Origin: Cellulomonas sp. 73-92
GTDB taxonomy: Bacteria > Actinomycetota > Actinomycetes > Actinomycetales > Cellulomonadaceae
Direction: 5' to 3'
NCBI RefSeq assembly: GCF_001898175.1
Contig: NZ_MKTH01000014.1
Span: 62,850 to 126,849 of the forward strand
Length of the DNA: 64,000 bases
Below, in pieces: positions 12,409-23,117 of the stretch. Made by a program: the position numbers and the translations under genes. The notes under the pieces were generated by a model. It ran no database searches and had not been told where the DNA came from. It worked only from the letters and a program-made list of their open reading frames with translations. Each line of letters begins with the position of its first letter. Position 1 is the stretch's first letter.

Positions 12409-13355
12409 CGGAGGGCACTGAACCACAGCCGGTGACCGTCCCGGCGGGCATCCCCGCGGTCGAGGCGCACGCCATCGCGCCGGTGCTGGACCAGCCCCAG
12501 GTCATCCTCGTCACCGGCATGTCCGGCGCGGGCCGCACCCGCGCGGCCGCCGTCCTCGAGGACCTCGGCTGGTACGTCGTCGACAACCTTCCGGCGCAGA
12601 TGCTCGTGCACCTCGTCGGCATGCTGACGTCGGGCACGGCGGGCGGGCGCGCGCAGCGCCTCGGCGCGGTGATCGACGTGCGGGGCGCCGAGTTCTTCGG
12701 GAACCTCGACGCGGCGATCGACGAGGTCCAGGCCAGCGGCGTGGACCTGCGGGTGCTCTTCCTCGACGCCTCCGACGACGCGCTCGTCCGGCGCTTCGAG
12801 CAGGTGCGCCGGCCACACCCGCTGCAGGGCGAGGGTCGCGTGCTCGACGCCATCACCGAGGAGCGCCGGCTGCTCGCGCGTGTGCGGGAGCGGGCCGACG
12901 TGGTGCTCGACACGTCGGAGCTCGCGCCGCAGGACCTCGCCCGCAGCGTCCGCTCCCTCGCGCACGGCAGCGGTCCCGACGTGCTGCGGATCTCGGTCGT
13001 GTCGTTCGGGTTCAAGTACGGCGTGCCGGTCGACGCGGACCACGTGGTCGACGTGCGCTTCCTCGCCAACCCGTTCTGGATCTCCGAGCTGCGCCACCTC
13101 TCGGGCCGGGACGAGCCCGTGCGGCGGTACGTCATGGGGCTGCCGGGCGCGCAGACCTTCGTGGAGCGCTACGTCGCGGCGCTGGAGCCCGTCATCGACG
13201 GCTACCTGCACGAGGACAAGCACTACGTGACCATCGCGGTGGGCTGCACGGGCGGCAAGCACCGCTCCGTGGTCATCGCGGACGCCCTGGCCGCGAGGCT
13301 GCGGCAGAAGGGCCAGCTCGTCTCGGTCAGCGCGCGCGACCTGGGCAAGGAATGA
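12405..13355 (+). CDS. rapZ: RNase adapter RapZ family nucleotide-binding protein
   Basis: 316-residue P-loop protein of the RapZ/YvcJ family. The Walker A reads GMSGAGRTR (residues about 39-47), with Arg where Lys is usual, as is common in actinobacterial members. VVDNLPAQ, the [21 protein letters not shown] segment and the C-terminal [10 protein letters not shown] motif follow. In Enterobacteria RapZ tunes the small RNA GlmZ; the actinobacterial role is less clear, and GlmZ is not expected here. The first 25 residues are a poorly conserved extension. The start overlaps the uvrC stop and the stop overlaps yvcK (ATGA both times), so this is a translationally coupled operon. Confidence 0.92.
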   Translation: MTEGTEPQPVTVPAGIPAVEAHAIAPVLDQPQVILVTGMSGAGRTRAAAVLEDLGWYVVDNLPAQMLVHLVGMLTSGTAGGRAQRLGAVIDVRGAEFFGNLDAAIDEVQASGVDLRVLFLDASDDALVRRFEQVRRPHPLQGEGRVLDAITEERRLLARVRERADVVLDTSELAPQDLARSVRSLAHGSGPDVLRISVVSFGFKYGVPVDADHVVDVRFLANPFWISELRHLSGRDEPVRRYVMGLPGAQTFVERYVAALEPVIDGYLHEDKHYVTIAVGCTGGKHRSVVIADALAARLRQKGQLVSVSARDLGKE

Positions 13356-14344
13356 CGCTCGACCAGCTCACGGCGGCCTCGCGCGACGAGGGGCGGGGCC
13401 TGGCGGTCGTCGCGCTCGGCGGCGGGCACGGCCTGTCGGCGAGCCTCTCGGCGCTGCGGCTGCTCTCGGACCGGATCACGGCGGTCGTGACGGTGGCCGA
13501 CGATGGCGGTTCGTCGGGCCGGCTGCGCGAGGAGCTCGGCGTGCTGCCGCCCGGGGACCTGCGGATGGCGCTGGCGGCGCTGTGCGACGACAGCGACTGG
13601 GGCCGGCTGTGGCGGGACGTGCTCCAGCACCGCTTCGCCTCGGACGGGGCCCTCGACCGGCACGCCGTCGGCAACCTGCTCATCGTGGCGCTCTGGGAGA
13701 TCCTCGGGGACCCGATCGCCGGGCTCGACTGGGTGGGCCGGTTGCTCGGGGCGCGCGGGCGGGTGCTCCCGATGGCCGCAGTGCCGCTGCGCATCGAGGC
13801 GGACGTCGTCGGGCCCGACGGCCGGACGCGACTGGTCGACGGCCAGAGCCACGTCGCCGTCGCCAAGGGTCGCGTCACCCAGGTGCGGCTCGACCCCCCG
13901 AAGCCGCCGGCCTGCCCGGAGGCACTCGAGGCGGTGCGCCAGGCGGACCTCGTCGTGCTCGGCCCCGGCTCCTGGTACACGTCGGTGCTGCCGCACCTGC
14001 TCGTCCCCGAGCTCCACGAGGCGCTCGCCACGAGCCCGGCGCGGACGATCGTCACGCTCAACCTCCAGCCGGAGCGGATCGGCGAGACGATCGGGATGCC
14101 GGTGACCGACCACCTGGCGGCGCTCGTCGCGCACGCCCCCGACCTGCGCATCGACGCCGTCGTCGTCGACCCCGGCGCGGTGGAGGACCTCGACCTGCTG
14201 GCCGAGGAGTGCGCCGGGGTGGGTGCCCGGATGCTCCTGCGCCAGCTGGGGCGGGGCGACGGCACCGCGCAGCACGACCCGCTGCGGCTCGCGGCGGCCT
14301 ACCGTGACGTCGTCGACGGCTTCTACGGGGACGTGCGGCCCTGA
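13352..14344 (+). CDS. yvcK: gluconeogenesis factor YvcK/CuvA family protein
   Basis: 330-residue member of the CofD-like/YvcK family, a Rossmann-type UDP-sugar-binding protein. The glycine-rich [16 protein letters not shown] opens the fold, with [12 protein letters not shown] and the [10 protein letters not shown] motif next and [18 protein letters not shown] later. In Bacillus and mycobacteria the orthologue supports growth on gluconeogenic carbon sources and localises cell-wall synthesis. The gene is coupled to rapZ by a 4-nt overlap. A GC-rich hairpin directly follows the stop, separating it from whiA. Confidence 0.93.
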   Translation: MTLDQLTAASRDEGRGLAVVALGGGHGLSASLSALRLLSDRITAVVTVADDGGSSGRLREELGVLPPGDLRMALAALCDDSDWGRLWRDVLQHRFASDGALDRHAVGNLLIVALWEILGDPIAGLDWVGRLLGARGRVLPMAAVPLRIEADVVGPDGRTRLVDGQSHVAVAKGRVTQVRLDPPKPPACPEALEAVRQADLVVLGPGSWYTSVLPHLLVPELHEALATSPARTIVTLNLQPERIGETIGMPVTDHLAALVAHAPDLRIDAVVVDPGAVEDLDLLAEECAGVGARMLLRQLGRGDGTAQHDPLRLAAAYRDVVDGFYGDVRP

Positions 14345-14362
14345 CGGCCCCACCCGGGGCCG
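14345..14362 (+). terminator. hairpin directly after yvcK
   Basis: CGGCCCC (14345-14351), loop ACCC and GGGGCCG (14356-14362) form a perfect 7-bp stem starting right after the yvcK stop codon. whiA has its own start signals downstream, so partial termination here is plausible. Confidence 0.55.
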
Positions 14363-14394
14363 ACGAGCACGACATCAGTGGGCTGCGGGGATGG

Positions 14395-14400
14395 CAAGAT
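14395..14400 (+). promoter_or_regulatory. candidate -10 of whiA
   Basis: CAAGAT at 14395-14400 lies 6 nt before the whiA ATG, and only CCCCC-type bases separate them, with no Shine-Dalgarno sequence. A leaderless transcript is likely. The hexamer is a weak match, hence the modest score. Confidence 0.4.
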
Positions 14401-14406
14401 GCCCCC

Positions 14407-15387
14407 ATGGCTCTGACGGCACAGGTCAAGGACGAGCTCGCCCGTCTCAAGGTCGATCGCACGTCCTGCCGCAAGGCCGAGGTGTCCGCGACGCTCCGCT
14501 TCGCCGGCGGGCTGCACATCATCTCCGGGCGCATCGTCGTCGAGGCCGAGCTGGACACGGGCGCGGCCGCCCGCCGGCTGCGCCAGGCGATCTCGGAGGT
14601 GTACGGCCACGAGAGCGACGTCATCGTCGTCTCCGGCGGCGGCCTGCGCCGGGGCAGCCGTTACGTCGTGCGCGTTGTCAAGGACGGGGAGTCCCTCGCC
14701 CGCCAGACCGGTCTGCTCGACAACCGTGGCCGCCCGGTGCGGGGCCTGCCGCCCCAGGTGGTGTCCGCCGGCATCGGCGAGGCCGAGGCCGCCTGGCGCG
14801 GGGCGTTCCTCGCGCACGGCTCGCTGACCGAGCCCGGCCGCTCGTCGGCCCTCGAGGTGACGTGCCCCGGCCCCGAGGCGGCCCTCGCGCTCGTCGGTGC
14901 GGCCCGCCGCCTCGGCATCTCCGCCAAGGCGCGCGAGGTTCGGGGCATCGACCGCGTGGTGATCCGCGACGGCGACGCGATCAGCGCGATGCTCACCCGC
15001 CTCGGCGCCCACGAGACGATGCTCCTCTGGGAGGAGCGGCGGGTGCGCCGCGAGGTGCGCGGGACCGCCAACCGCCTGGCGAACTTCGACGACGCCAACC
15101 TGCGCCGCTCGGCACGCGCGGCGGTCGCCGCGGGCGCCCGCGTCGAACGGGCGTTCGAGATTCTCGGCGAGGAGCTGCCCGACCACCTGCGGCAGGCGGG
15201 CGAGCTCCGGCTCGCCCACAAGGAGGCGTCGCTGGAGGAGCTGGGCAAGCTCGCGGACCCGCAGCTGACCAAGGACGCGGTCGCCGGCCGCATCCGGCGG
15301 CTGCTGGCGACGGCGGACAAACGCGCGGCCGACCTAGGGATCCCGGACACCGAGGCGAGCCTGTCGCCGGACATGCTCGACCTCTGA
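14407..15387 (+). CDS. whiA: DNA-binding protein WhiA
   Basis: 326-residue sporulation/cell-division regulator found in most Gram-positive bacteria. The N-terminal LAGLIDADG-like domain ([36 protein letters not shown]) is joined to a C-terminal helix-turn-helix ([24 protein letters not shown], with the second helix near [17 protein letters not shown] residues). In Streptomyces it works with WhiB to activate cell-division genes; in non-sporulating actinobacteria it is retained for division control. It is the last gene of the uvrC-rapZ-yvcK-whiA block and probably has its own leaderless promoter. Confidence 0.97.
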   Translation: MALTAQVKDELARLKVDRTSCRKAEVSATLRFAGGLHIISGRIVVEAELDTGAAARRLRQAISEVYGHESDVIVVSGGGLRRGSRYVVRVVKDGESLARQTGLLDNRGRPVRGLPPQVVSAGIGEAEAAWRGAFLAHGSLTEPGRSSALEVTCPGPEAALALVGAARRLGISAKAREVRGIDRVVIRDGDAISAMLTRLGAHETMLLWEERRVRREVRGTANRLANFDDANLRRSARAAVAAGARVERAFEILGEELPDHLRQAGELRLAHKEASLEELGKLADPQLTKDAVAGRIRRLLATADKRAADLGIPDTEASLSPDMLDL

Positions 15388-15392
15388 GGTGG

Positions 15393-15408
15393 TGCGACCT
15401 TCGTCGCA
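15393..15408 (+). terminator. small hairpin after whiA
   Basis: TGCGAC (15393-15398), loop CTTC and GTCGCA (15403-15408) make a 6-bp stem with a stable tetraloop 5 nt after the whiA stop codon. It is a weak terminator candidate. Confidence 0.4.
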
Positions 15409-16602
<1,194 letters not shown>

Positions 16603-16629
16603 CCTTCCCGCGCTAGCACCACCAGCCAT

Positions 16630-16677
16630 GCGTCCGCGTGCGCCCTGGCCTTCCCGCCGCCCGGCGCACGCGGACGC
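16630..16677 (+). terminator. perfect 14-bp hairpin between gap and pgk
   Basis: GCGTCCGCGTGCGC (16630-16643) pairs with GCGCACGCGGACGC (16664-16677) without mismatch across a 20-nt loop. It sits between gap and pgk, which are otherwise co-directional. It may be an intrinsic terminator without a U tract, or a processing/stability hairpin that lets gap mRNA accumulate above pgk-tpiA. Confidence 0.7.
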
Positions 16678-16742
16678 TGCTGCGTGAACCCCCGTCACCC
16701 TCCGCGGCCGGCCGGCCGCGACGTCACGACCAGGTAGGACAC

Positions 16743-17945
16743 ATGCAGACCATCGACGACCTGGGCGACCTGCGCGGCAAGCGCGTGCTCGTCCGTTCCG
16801 ACTTCAACGTGCCGCTCAAGGACGGCGTCATCACCGACGACGGCCGCATCCGGGCGGCGCTCCCCACGCTGCAGGCGCTGCTGGGCAAGGGCGCCCGCGT
16901 CGTCGTCACGGCGCACCTGGGCCGTCCGACGGGCGAGGGCTTCGAGGCGAAGTACTCGCTGGCGCCCGTCGCCACCCGGCTCGGCGAGCTGCTCGGCCAG
17001 CCGGTCGCGCTGGCCGGCGACCTCGTCGGCGACTCCGCGAAGGCGACCGTCGCCGCCCTCGAGGACGGCCAGATCGCGCTGCTCGAGAACGTCCGCTTCG
17101 ACGCGCGCGAGACGAGCAAGGACGAGGCCGCCCGCGGCGCGCTGGCCGACGAGCTCGCGGCGCTCGCCGACGTCTACGTCTCCGACGGCTTCGGCGTCGT
17201 GCACCGCAAGCAGGCGTCCGTCTACGACGTCGCCAAGCGGCTGCCGCACGCGGTCGGCTCCCTGGTCCTCAAGGAGGTCGACTCGCTGCGCAAGGCGACC
17301 GAGGACCCGGAGCGCCCGTACGTCGTCGTGCTCGGCGGCGCGAAGGTCTCCGACAAGCTGGGCGTCATCTCCAACCTGCTGACGAAGGCCGACCGGCTCG
17401 TCATCGGCGGCGGCATGGCGTTCACGTTCGCCGCGGCCCAGGGTCACTCGGTGGGCACGAGCCTGCTCGAGGCCGACCAGATCGACACGGTCAAGGGCTA
17501 CCTCGCCCAGGCCGCCGAGGCCGGCGTCGAGATCGTCCTGCCGGTCGACACGGTCGTCGCGCCGGAGTTCAAGGCCGATGCCCCGGCGACCGTCGTCGGC
17601 ATCGACGCGATCCCGGACGACCAGATGGGCCTCGACGTCGGTCCGGAGACGGCGACGCTCTTCGCCTCGAAGATCGTCGACGCCAAGACGGTCGTCTGGA
17701 ACGGCCCGGCGGGCGTGTTCGAGTTCGAGGCGTTCTCGGCCGGCACCCGCGCGGTGGCGCAGGCCCTGGTCGACGCCCACGCGGCGGGCGCCTTCACCAT
17801 CGTCGGCGGCGGTGACTCCGCGGCCGCGATCCGCATCCTCGGCTTCGACGAGGCCGACTTCAGCCACATCTCCACCGGCGGTGGCGCCTCCCTCGAGTTC
17901 CTCGAGGGCAAGAGCCTGCCGGGCATCGCGGTCCTGGAGGACTGA
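16743..17945 (+). CDS. pgk: phosphoglycerate kinase
   Basis: 400-residue glycolytic kinase producing ATP and 3-phosphoglycerate from 1,3-bisphosphoglycerate. The signature [13 protein letters not shown] is at residues 13-25, TAHLGRPTG near 58, and the C-terminal nucleotide site GGGDSAAAI, followed by [16 protein letters not shown], near 360-380. ATG 16743 follows an AGGTAGGA ribosome site; translation further upstream would run through the hairpin at 16630-16677. tpiA begins 6 nt after the stop, so the two are coupled. Confidence 0.98.
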   Translation: MQTIDDLGDLRGKRVLVRSDFNVPLKDGVITDDGRIRAALPTLQALLGKGARVVVTAHLGRPTGEGFEAKYSLAPVATRLGELLGQPVALAGDLVGDSAKATVAALEDGQIALLENVRFDARETSKDEAARGALADELAALADVYVSDGFGVVHRKQASVYDVAKRLPHAVGSLVLKEVDSLRKATEDPERPYVVVLGGAKVSDKLGVISNLLTKADRLVIGGGMAFTFAAAQGHSVGTSLLEADQIDTVKGYLAQAAEAGVEIVLPVDTVVAPEFKADAPATVVGIDAIPDDQMGLDVGPETATLFASKIVDAKTVVWNGPAGVFEFEAFSAGTRAVAQALVDAHAAGAFTIVGGGDSAAAIRILGFDEADFSHISTGGGASLEFLEGKSLPGIAVLED

Positions 17946-17951
17946 GCAACC

Positions 17952-18746
17952 ATGGCAGGTCGCACCCCGCTGATGGCGGGCAACTGGAAGATGAACCTGG
18001 ACCACCACGAGGCGGTCCACACCGTGCAGAAGCTGGCCTGGCTGCTGCAGGACGCCAAGCACGACTACGCGTCCGTCGAGGTCGCCGTCATCCCGCCGTT
18101 CACGGACCTGCGCAGCGTGCAGACCCTGGTCGACGCGGACAAGCTCGGCATCGTCTACGGCGCGCAGGACGTGTCGGCGCACACGTCCGGCGCCTACACG
18201 GGCGAGATCTCGCCGCTGTTCCTCACCAAGCTCGGCTGCAGCTACGCGGTCGTCGGCCACAGCGAGCGGCGGCAGTACCACGCCGAGGACGACGCGCTCG
18301 TCGCCGCCAAGGTGAAGTCGGCGCTCGAGGCGGGACTCACCCCGATCCTGTGCATCGGCGAGCCGCTGGAGGTCCGCAAGGCCGGCACGCACGTCGCGCA
18401 CACGCTGGCGCAGCTCGACGGCGCCCTGGTGGGCCTGACGGCCGACCAGGTCAAGCAGATCGTCATCGCCTACGAGCCCGTCTGGGCCATCGGCACCGGC
18501 GAGACCGCGACGCCCGAGGACGCCCAGGAGATGTGCGAGGCGATCCGCAACCGCGTCGACGCGCTGTACGACGTCGACACCGCGGACGCCGTGCGCGTGC
18601 TGTACGGCGGCTCCGTGAAGTCGTCGAACGTGGCGGCGATCATGGCGAAGGCCGACGTCGACGGGGCACTCGTCGGCGGTGCCAGCCTCGACCCCGAGGA
18701 GTTCGCGAAGATCGTGCGCTACCAGGCGCACGCCGTCGCGCTCTGA
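17952..18746 (+). CDS. tpiA: triose-phosphate isomerase
   Basis: 264-residue TIM-barrel enzyme interconverting dihydroxyacetone phosphate and glyceraldehyde 3-phosphate. Key residues are present: AGNWKMN (Lys near residue 14), GHSERR (catalytic His near 101), [10 protein letters not shown] (catalytic Glu near 173) and the phosphate loop YGGSVKSSN. It is 6 nt behind pgk and is followed by a strong hairpin that ends the glycolytic block. Confidence 0.98.
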   Translation: MAGRTPLMAGNWKMNLDHHEAVHTVQKLAWLLQDAKHDYASVEVAVIPPFTDLRSVQTLVDADKLGIVYGAQDVSAHTSGAYTGEISPLFLTKLGCSYAVVGHSERRQYHAEDDALVAAKVKSALEAGLTPILCIGEPLEVRKAGTHVAHTLAQLDGALVGLTADQVKQIVIAYEPVWAIGTGETATPEDAQEMCEAIRNRVDALYDVDTADAVRVLYGGSVKSSNVAAIMAKADVDGALVGGASLDPEEFAKIVRYQAHAVAL

Positions 18747-18752
18747 CCTGAC

Positions 18753-18792
18753 GGTTCGGCGGGGTGGGTGATCGCGCCCGCCCCGCCGAACC
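18753..18792 (+). terminator. strong hairpin after tpiA
   Basis: GGTTCGGCGGGG (18753-18764) pairs perfectly with CCCCGCCGAACC (18781-18792). The stem extends by one T-G wobble and three more G-C pairs, leaving an 8-nt loop. It lies 6 nt after the tpiA stop and just before the secG promoter, a good position for an actinobacterial terminator without a U tract. Confidence 0.75.
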
Positions 18793-18806
18793 ATGTCCAA
18801 AGGCCG

Positions 18807-18836
18807 TTCACCACCTGGTCGAACGTCGCTTACCCT
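18807..18836 (+). promoter_or_regulatory. promoter of secG-rbpA
   Basis: TTCACC at 18807-18812 and TACCCT at 18831-18836 are separated by 18 bp and lie about 40 nt upstream of the secG start, directly after the tpiA terminator hairpin. Match is moderate. Confidence 0.5.
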
Positions 18837-18875
18837 TGACTGCGTCCGTAACCGCTCAGTGAGGAACAGCTTCCC

Positions 18876-19118
18876 GTGACCGCCCTCCGCATCGTGCTCC
18901 AGGTGCTGCTGGTGCTCAGCAGCCTCCTGCTCGTCCCGCTCGTCCTGCTCCACAAGGGGCGCGGCGGCGGGCTGTCGGACATGTTCGGCGGTGGCATCAC
19001 GTCGGGTGTGGGCTCCTCGGGCGTCGCCGAGCGCAACCTCAACCGGATCACGGTGACGGTGTCCCTCCTCTGGGTCCTCATCATCACCGGGCTCGGCCTG
19101 CTGGAACGCTGGAGCTGA
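18876..19118 (+). CDS. secG: preprotein translocase subunit SecG
   Basis: 80-residue accessory subunit of the SecYEG channel. Two membrane helices (residues about 4-25 and 57-75) flank the conserved cytoplasmic loop LLHKGRGGGLSDMFGGG. GTG 18876 has a GAGGA ribosome site about 10 nt upstream. The tpiA-secG order is widely conserved in Gram-positive bacteria. Confidence 0.95.
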   Translation: MTALRIVLQVLLVLSSLLLVPLVLLHKGRGGGLSDMFGGGITSGVGSSGVAERNLNRITVTVSLLWVLIITGLGLLERWS

Positions 19119-19124
19119 GGCACC

Positions 19125-19472
19125 ATGGCGAGCGGAAGTGCGATCCGGGGGTCCCGCGTCGGTGCCGGCCCCATGGGCGAGGCCGAGCGCGGCGAGGCTG
19201 CCCCGCGCGTGTGGATCTCCTACTGGTGCGCGAACGGGCACGAGACGCGGCCCAGCTTCGCGGAGGAGGCGGCGATCGAGGCGCCCGTCACCTGGGACTG
19301 CCCGCGCTGCGGCTTCCCGGCCGGGCAGGACAAGGACAACCCGCCCGCGCCGTTCCGCAACGAGCCGTACAAGACGCACCTGGCGTACGTGAAGGAGCGG
19401 CGGTCCGACGAGGACGGCGCCGCGATCCTCGACGAGGCCCTCGCGGCGCTGCGGGCTCGCCGCGGCCGCTGA
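19125..19472 (+). CDS. rbpA: RNA polymerase-binding protein RbpA
   Basis: 115-residue actinobacterial transcription factor that binds the group I/II sigma subunit and core RNA polymerase and stabilises the open promoter complex. The N-terminal tail contains the conserved RGSRVGAGPMG segment; the core domain has WCANGHETRPSFA and a CPRCGFPAG knuckle, and the C-terminal sigma-interacting region has PYKTHLAYVKERRSD. It follows secG by 6 nt, the arrangement seen across actinobacteria, so the two are probably cotranscribed. Confidence 0.96.
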   Translation: MASGSAIRGSRVGAGPMGEAERGEAAPRVWISYWCANGHETRPSFAEEAAIEAPVTWDCPRCGFPAGQDKDNPPAPFRNEPYKTHLAYVKERRSDEDGAAILDEALAALRARRGR

Positions 19473-19479
19473 GGTGGGC

Positions 19480-19629
19480 GTGAGCAGGCCGCTGGGCGCG
19501 CTCGTTCTGTCGGTGCTGCCCCGGGCCGGGCTCGGGCGCGGCCCCACGCTCGGCTCCGTGATCACGCCGTTCGTGGTGCTGGTGGTCGTCCTCGCGGTCG
19601 TCGTCGTCCGGCGCCGGCGCGGCCGCTGA
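19480..19629 (+). CDS. small single-pass membrane protein (hypothetical)
   Basis: A 49-residue open frame starting GTG, 7 nt after rbpA, with a GAGGTGGG run directly before it. The protein begins MSRPLGALVLSVLPRAG, has a 17-residue Val/Leu-rich membrane span at about residues 27-43 (ITPFVVLVVVLAVVVV) and ends RRRRGR, a positive-inside anchor. It reads like a small tail-anchored peptide and fills the gap before the convergent pgl gene by a 1-nt margin. I do not recognise a family. It may be a real small protein of the secG-rbpA transcript or a chance frame in GC-rich DNA. Confidence 0.5.
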   Translation: MSRPLGALVLSVLPRAGLGRGPTLGSVITPFVVLVVVLAVVVVRRRRGR

Positions 19630-19630
19630 G

Positions 19631-20665
19631 TCAGGCGGGGATGCCCCGCGCCGCGGCGACGTCCAGCAGCCAGAGCGTGCGCTCCGTGCCCACGGCGCCC
19701 GCCGCGGGGACCTGGTCGACGGGTGCTCGTGACAGGGCCTTCGCGACCGCATCCGCCTTCTCCTCGCCGGCCACGACGAGCCACACCTCACGGGCGGCGC
19801 GGATCGCCGGGTAGGTGAGCGAGACCCGCCGCGGCGGCGGCTTGGGGGAGTCGTGCTCGCCGACGACGGTCCGGCCCTCGACGTGCACGGTGGCGTGGCC
19901 GGGGAACAGCGACGCGACGTGGCCGTCGGGTCCCATGCCGAGCAGCAGGACGTCGAACTCGGGAACGGCGGGCCGGGCCTGTGCCGGCGTCCCGGAGGGG
20001 CCGTGCGGGGACGCGCCGGTGGCCTCGTCGCGCGGGGCCACGCCGCCGCTGGGCGAGGCGTCGTCGACGTCGTCGTCCAGGGGCGAGAACCGGGCGAGCT
20101 CGTGCGCGTACGCGACCGCCGCCGCGTCCTCGTCGGGCACCGCGCCCTCGGCGGGCATCGCATGGACGTTCGCGGCGGGGATGGGCAGCCCGTCCAGCAG
20201 CGCCTCGCGGGCCTGCCGCTCGTTGCGGTCGGGGGAGTCGGCCGGCACGAAGCGTTCGTCGCCCCACCACACGTGGACGCCGGACCAGTCCACGGCGTCG
20301 CGCACCGGCGACGCGGCGACGGCCCGGAGCGTGGCAATGCCGAGGCTGCCGCCGGTGACGACGACGTGCAGCGGGGACCGCACCGACTGCAGGTCGATCA
20401 GCCGCACGAGGAGCCGGGCGGCGGTCGCGTCCGCCACGGCGGTCGCGTCCGGGTGCACGACGATCTCCACGTGGCGCGCCGGCGCACCGGCGTGCCGGCC
20501 GCGCGAGCCGTCGGGGCTCAGGACGACCGGGAGCTCACCGTGGACGGCCGGCGCTTCCTCGCCTGCTGCCGGCCGTTCCGTCGTCCCGAGGGCACCTGAG
20601 GTACCGGCGGCCCGCTCGCCGACGGGCAGAGCGCCGAACGCGGCGGCTTCCTCGGGCGTGGTCAC
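19631..20665 (-). CDS. pgl: 6-phosphogluconolactonase (extended form)
   Basis: Hydrolyses 6-phosphogluconolactone to 6-phosphogluconate in the oxidative pentose phosphate pathway. The core begins near residue 65 (HVEIVV), with the family motifs VTGGSLG, WWGDERFVP, DRNERQAREALL and MGPDGHVASLFPGH (near 241-255). At 344 residues it is about 90 longer than usual: a low-complexity N-terminal extension of about 64 residues and an Asp/Ser/Pro-rich insertion at about 195-232 account for this. GTG 20665 overlaps the opcA stop (GTGA); if translation started later the extension would vanish, but coupling favours this start. Confidence 0.93.
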   Translation of the reverse strand: MTTPEEAAAFGALPVGERAAGTSGALGTTERPAAGEEAPAVHGELPVVLSPDGSRGRHAGAPARHVEIVVHPDATAVADATAARLLVRLIDLQSVRSPLHVVVTGGSLGIATLRAVAASPVRDAVDWSGVHVWWGDERFVPADSPDRNERQAREALLDGLPIPAANVHAMPAEGAVPDEDAAAVAYAHELARFSPLDDDVDDASPSGGVAPRDEATGASPHGPSGTPAQARPAVPEFDVLLLGMGPDGHVASLFPGHATVHVEGRTVVGEHDSPKPPPRRVSLTYPAIRAAREVWLVVAGEEKADAVAKALSRAPVDQVPAAGAVGTERTLWLLDVAAARGIPA

Positions 20666-21579
20666 GCCGGGACCTTGGCCAGGCCCTTGGTGACGACCTC
20701 GCCGTAGACCTCGTCGGGGTCGAGCCGGCGCAGCTCCTCCACCAGGCACTCCTTGAGCTGGCGGATCGGCAGCGCGATCCGGTGCGAGGGCTGCCCGGGC
20801 TGGTGGAGCTCGGCGGTCTTGCCGTCCGGCCGGTCCAGGACGATGTCGCCGGCGGTGCGCGACAGGCGGACCTCCGTGATGGCCGGGGCGCCCGGGATCC
20901 GGTCGATCTCGACCGGGCAGCGCAGCGCCCACGCGAGCCAGGCGGCCATGAGGTCGAGCGACGGGTGCGTCGCCTCGCCGCGGACCACGGCCTTGTGCAC
21001 CGGCTCGAACGGCGGCTGGTCGAGCGTCGCCGCGATGAGGCCCCGCCACAGCGTCGCGCGCGTCCACGCGAGGTCCGTGTCGCCGGCGGTGTACGAGCCG
21101 GCGAGCCGGCGCAGCGCCGACGTCGGGCTGCTGCACTGCGTGGTGTCGGTGATGCGGCGCACGCCCATCCGCCCGATGGGGTGCTCGGCCGGGTCGTCGG
21201 GCACCTCGAACGGCCACCACACGACGATCGGCGCGTCGGGCAGCAGCAGGGGCGTCACCAGGGTGTCGAGGTGCTGCTGCAGCTCGCCGGCGGGGTAGAG
21301 GACGACGACCTCGCTGGCGCCCGCGTCCCCGCCGAGCCGGATCTGCGCGGCGAGGTGGGAGTCGGAGCGCTCGTCGATGGTGGACAGCACGATGATCCGG
21401 CAGGGGTGCTCACGGCTGGCCGCGTTGGCCGCGTCGATCGCCTCCTCCGGGTCGTGCTGGCCGACGTCGATGACCAACGTCAGCACGCGGCCCAGGGCGA
21501 CGACGCCGCCCTCGTCGCGCTCCTCGACCAGGCGCTTGTTGAGGTCCCGCGTCGTGGTGTCGGGCAGGTCGATGATCAC
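20662..21579 (-). CDS. opcA: glucose-6-phosphate dehydrogenase assembly protein OpcA
   Basis: 305-residue protein required for full glucose-6-phosphate dehydrogenase activity in actinobacteria and cyanobacteria, thought to assist its oligomer assembly or redox control. Typical features are the N-terminal [17 protein letters not shown], the CRIIVLS strand, VVWWPFEVP and the SLDLMAAWLAWAL helix. GTG 21579 overlaps the zwf stop and the opcA stop overlaps the pgl start, so the three are translationally coupled. Confidence 0.95.
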   Translation of the reverse strand: MIIDLPDTTTRDLNKRLVEERDEGGVVALGRVLTLVIDVGQHDPEEAIDAANAASREHPCRIIVLSTIDERSDSHLAAQIRLGGDAGASEVVVLYPAGELQQHLDTLVTPLLLPDAPIVVWWPFEVPDDPAEHPIGRMGVRRITDTTQCSSPTSALRRLAGSYTAGDTDLAWTRATLWRGLIAATLDQPPFEPVHKAVVRGEATHPSLDLMAAWLAWALRCPVEIDRIPGAPAITEVRLSRTAGDIVLDRPDGKTAELHQPGQPSHRIALPIRQLKECLVEELRRLDPDEVYGEVVTKGLAKVPA

Positions 21580-23117
21580 GGCTGCCTCCAGGTGCGTCCG
21601 TCGCGCGCCATCATCCCGTCGGCCGACGCCGGTCCCCACGAGCCCGCGGGGTAGGGGTCGGGCTTGCCGTGCTTGTGCCAGTAGTCGATGACCGGGTCGA
21701 GCACCTTCCAAGACAGCTCGACCTCCTCCTGCTGCGGGAACAGCGGCGGGTCGCCGAGCAGCACGTCGAGGATGAGCCGTTCGTAGGCCTCCGGCGACGT
21801 CTCGGTGAACGCGTGGCCGTAGCCGAAGTCCATCGTGACGTCGCGGACCTCCATCGCCGTGCCCGGTACCTTGGCGCCGAACCGCACGGTGACGCCCTCG
21901 TCGGGCTGGATCCGGATGACGATCGCGTTCTTGCCGAGCTCGGACGTGTCCGAGGAGTCGAACGGCAGGTGCGGGGCCTTCTTGAAGACGACCGCGATCT
22001 CGGTCACCCGCCGGCCGAGGCGCTTGCCCGTGCGCAGGTAGAACGGCACGCCCGCCCAGCGCCGCGTGTCGATGTCGACCCGGATCGCGGCGAACGTCTC
22101 GGTGACGGAGCTCGGGTTGAACCCCTCCTCCTCGTGGTAGCCGACGACCTTCTCGCCGCCCTGCCAGCCGCCGAGGTACTGCCCGCGCGCGGTGTGCTTG
22201 CCCAGGTCGCGGGGGAGCCGGACCGCCGAGAGCACCTTCGTCTTCTCCGCCCGCAGGTGGTCCGCCTCGAACGAGAGCGGCTCCTCCATCGCGGTGAGCG
22301 CCAGGAGCTGCATGAGGTGGTTCTGGATGACGTCGCGCGCCGCGCCGATGCCGTCGTAGTACCCGGCGCGGCCCGCGATGCCGATGTCCTCGGCCATGGT
22401 GATCTGCACGTGGTCGACGTAGTTCGAGTTCCAGATCGGCTCGAACAGCTGGTTGGCGAAGCGCAGCGCCAGCAGGTTCTGGACCGTCTCCTTGCCCAGG
22501 TAGTGGTCGATCCGGAAGATGTCGTCCGGCCGGAACACCTGCGACACGATGTCGTTCAGCTCGCGCGCGCTGGTCAGGTCGTGGCCGAACGGCTTCTCGA
22601 TGACCACGCGCCGCCACGTGCCCTCGCGCGGCTTCGACAGGCCCGACCGGGCGAGCTGCTCGCACACGACGGGGAACGACGCCGGCGGCACCGACAGGTA
22701 GAACGCGTGGTTGCCGCCCGTGCCGCGGTTGACGTCGAGCTCCTCGACGGTGTCGGCGAGCCGGTCGAAGGCGCCGGCCTCGTCGAACGTCCCGGCGACG
22801 AACCGGATGCCCTCCGACAGCTGGCGCCAGGTCGCCTCCCGGAACGGCGTGCGGGCGAACTCCTTGACGGAGTCGTGGACGATCTCCGCGAAGTCCTGCG
22901 TCTCCCAGTCCCGGCGGGCGAAGCCCGTGAGGGCGAAGCCGGGGGGCAGCAGGCCGCGGTTCGTCAGGTCGTAGACGGCGGGCATGAGCTTCTTGCGTGC
23001 CAGGTCACCCGTGACGCCGAAGATGACGAGCCCGCACGGGCCGGCGATCCGGCGCATGCGCCGGTCGCGCGGGTCGCGCAGGGGGTTCTGCCCGGGCGCG
23101 ACGTGGGCCGGGCTCAC
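21576..23117 (-). CDS. zwf: glucose-6-phosphate 1-dehydrogenase
   Basis: 513-residue NADP-dependent enzyme opening the oxidative pentose phosphate pathway. The dinucleotide fold [15 protein letters not shown] lies near residue 35, EKPFGHDL near 180 and the active-site RIDHYLGKE near 207. GTG 23117 is chosen because it overlaps the tal stop as GTGA and gives the normal length; a longer upstream reading runs into tal. It stands third in the tkt-tal-zwf-opcA-pgl operon. Confidence 0.97.
   Translation of the reverse strand: MSPAHVAPGQNPLRDPRDRRMRRIAGPCGLVIFGVTGDLARKKLMPAVYDLTNRGLLPPGFALTGFARRDWETQDFAEIVHDSVKEFARTPFREATWRQLSEGIRFVAGTFDEAGAFDRLADTVEELDVNRGTGGNHAFYLSVPPASFPVVCEQLARSGLSKPREGTWRRVVIEKPFGHDLTSARELNDIVSQVFRPDDIFRIDHYLGKETVQNLLALRFANQLFEPIWNSNYVDHVQITMAEDIGIAGRAGYYDGIGAARDVIQNHLMQLLALTAMEEPLSFEADHLRAEKTKVLSAVRLPRDLGKHTARGQYLGGWQGGEKVVGYHEEEGFNPSSVTETFAAIRVDIDTRRWAGVPFYLRTGKRLGRRVTEIAVVFKKAPHLPFDSSDTSELGKNAIVIRIQPDEGVTVRFGAKVPGTAMEVRDVTMDFGYGHAFTETSPEAYERLILDVLLGDPPLFPQQEEVELSWKVLDPVIDYWHKHGKPDPYPAGSWGPASADGMMARDGRTWRQP

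Noticed and set aside
16695..19784. Minus-strand open frame of over 1000 codons across pgk, tpiA, secG and rbpA
   Set aside because: Antisense shadow of four well-identified genes; no recognisable motif or ribosome site.
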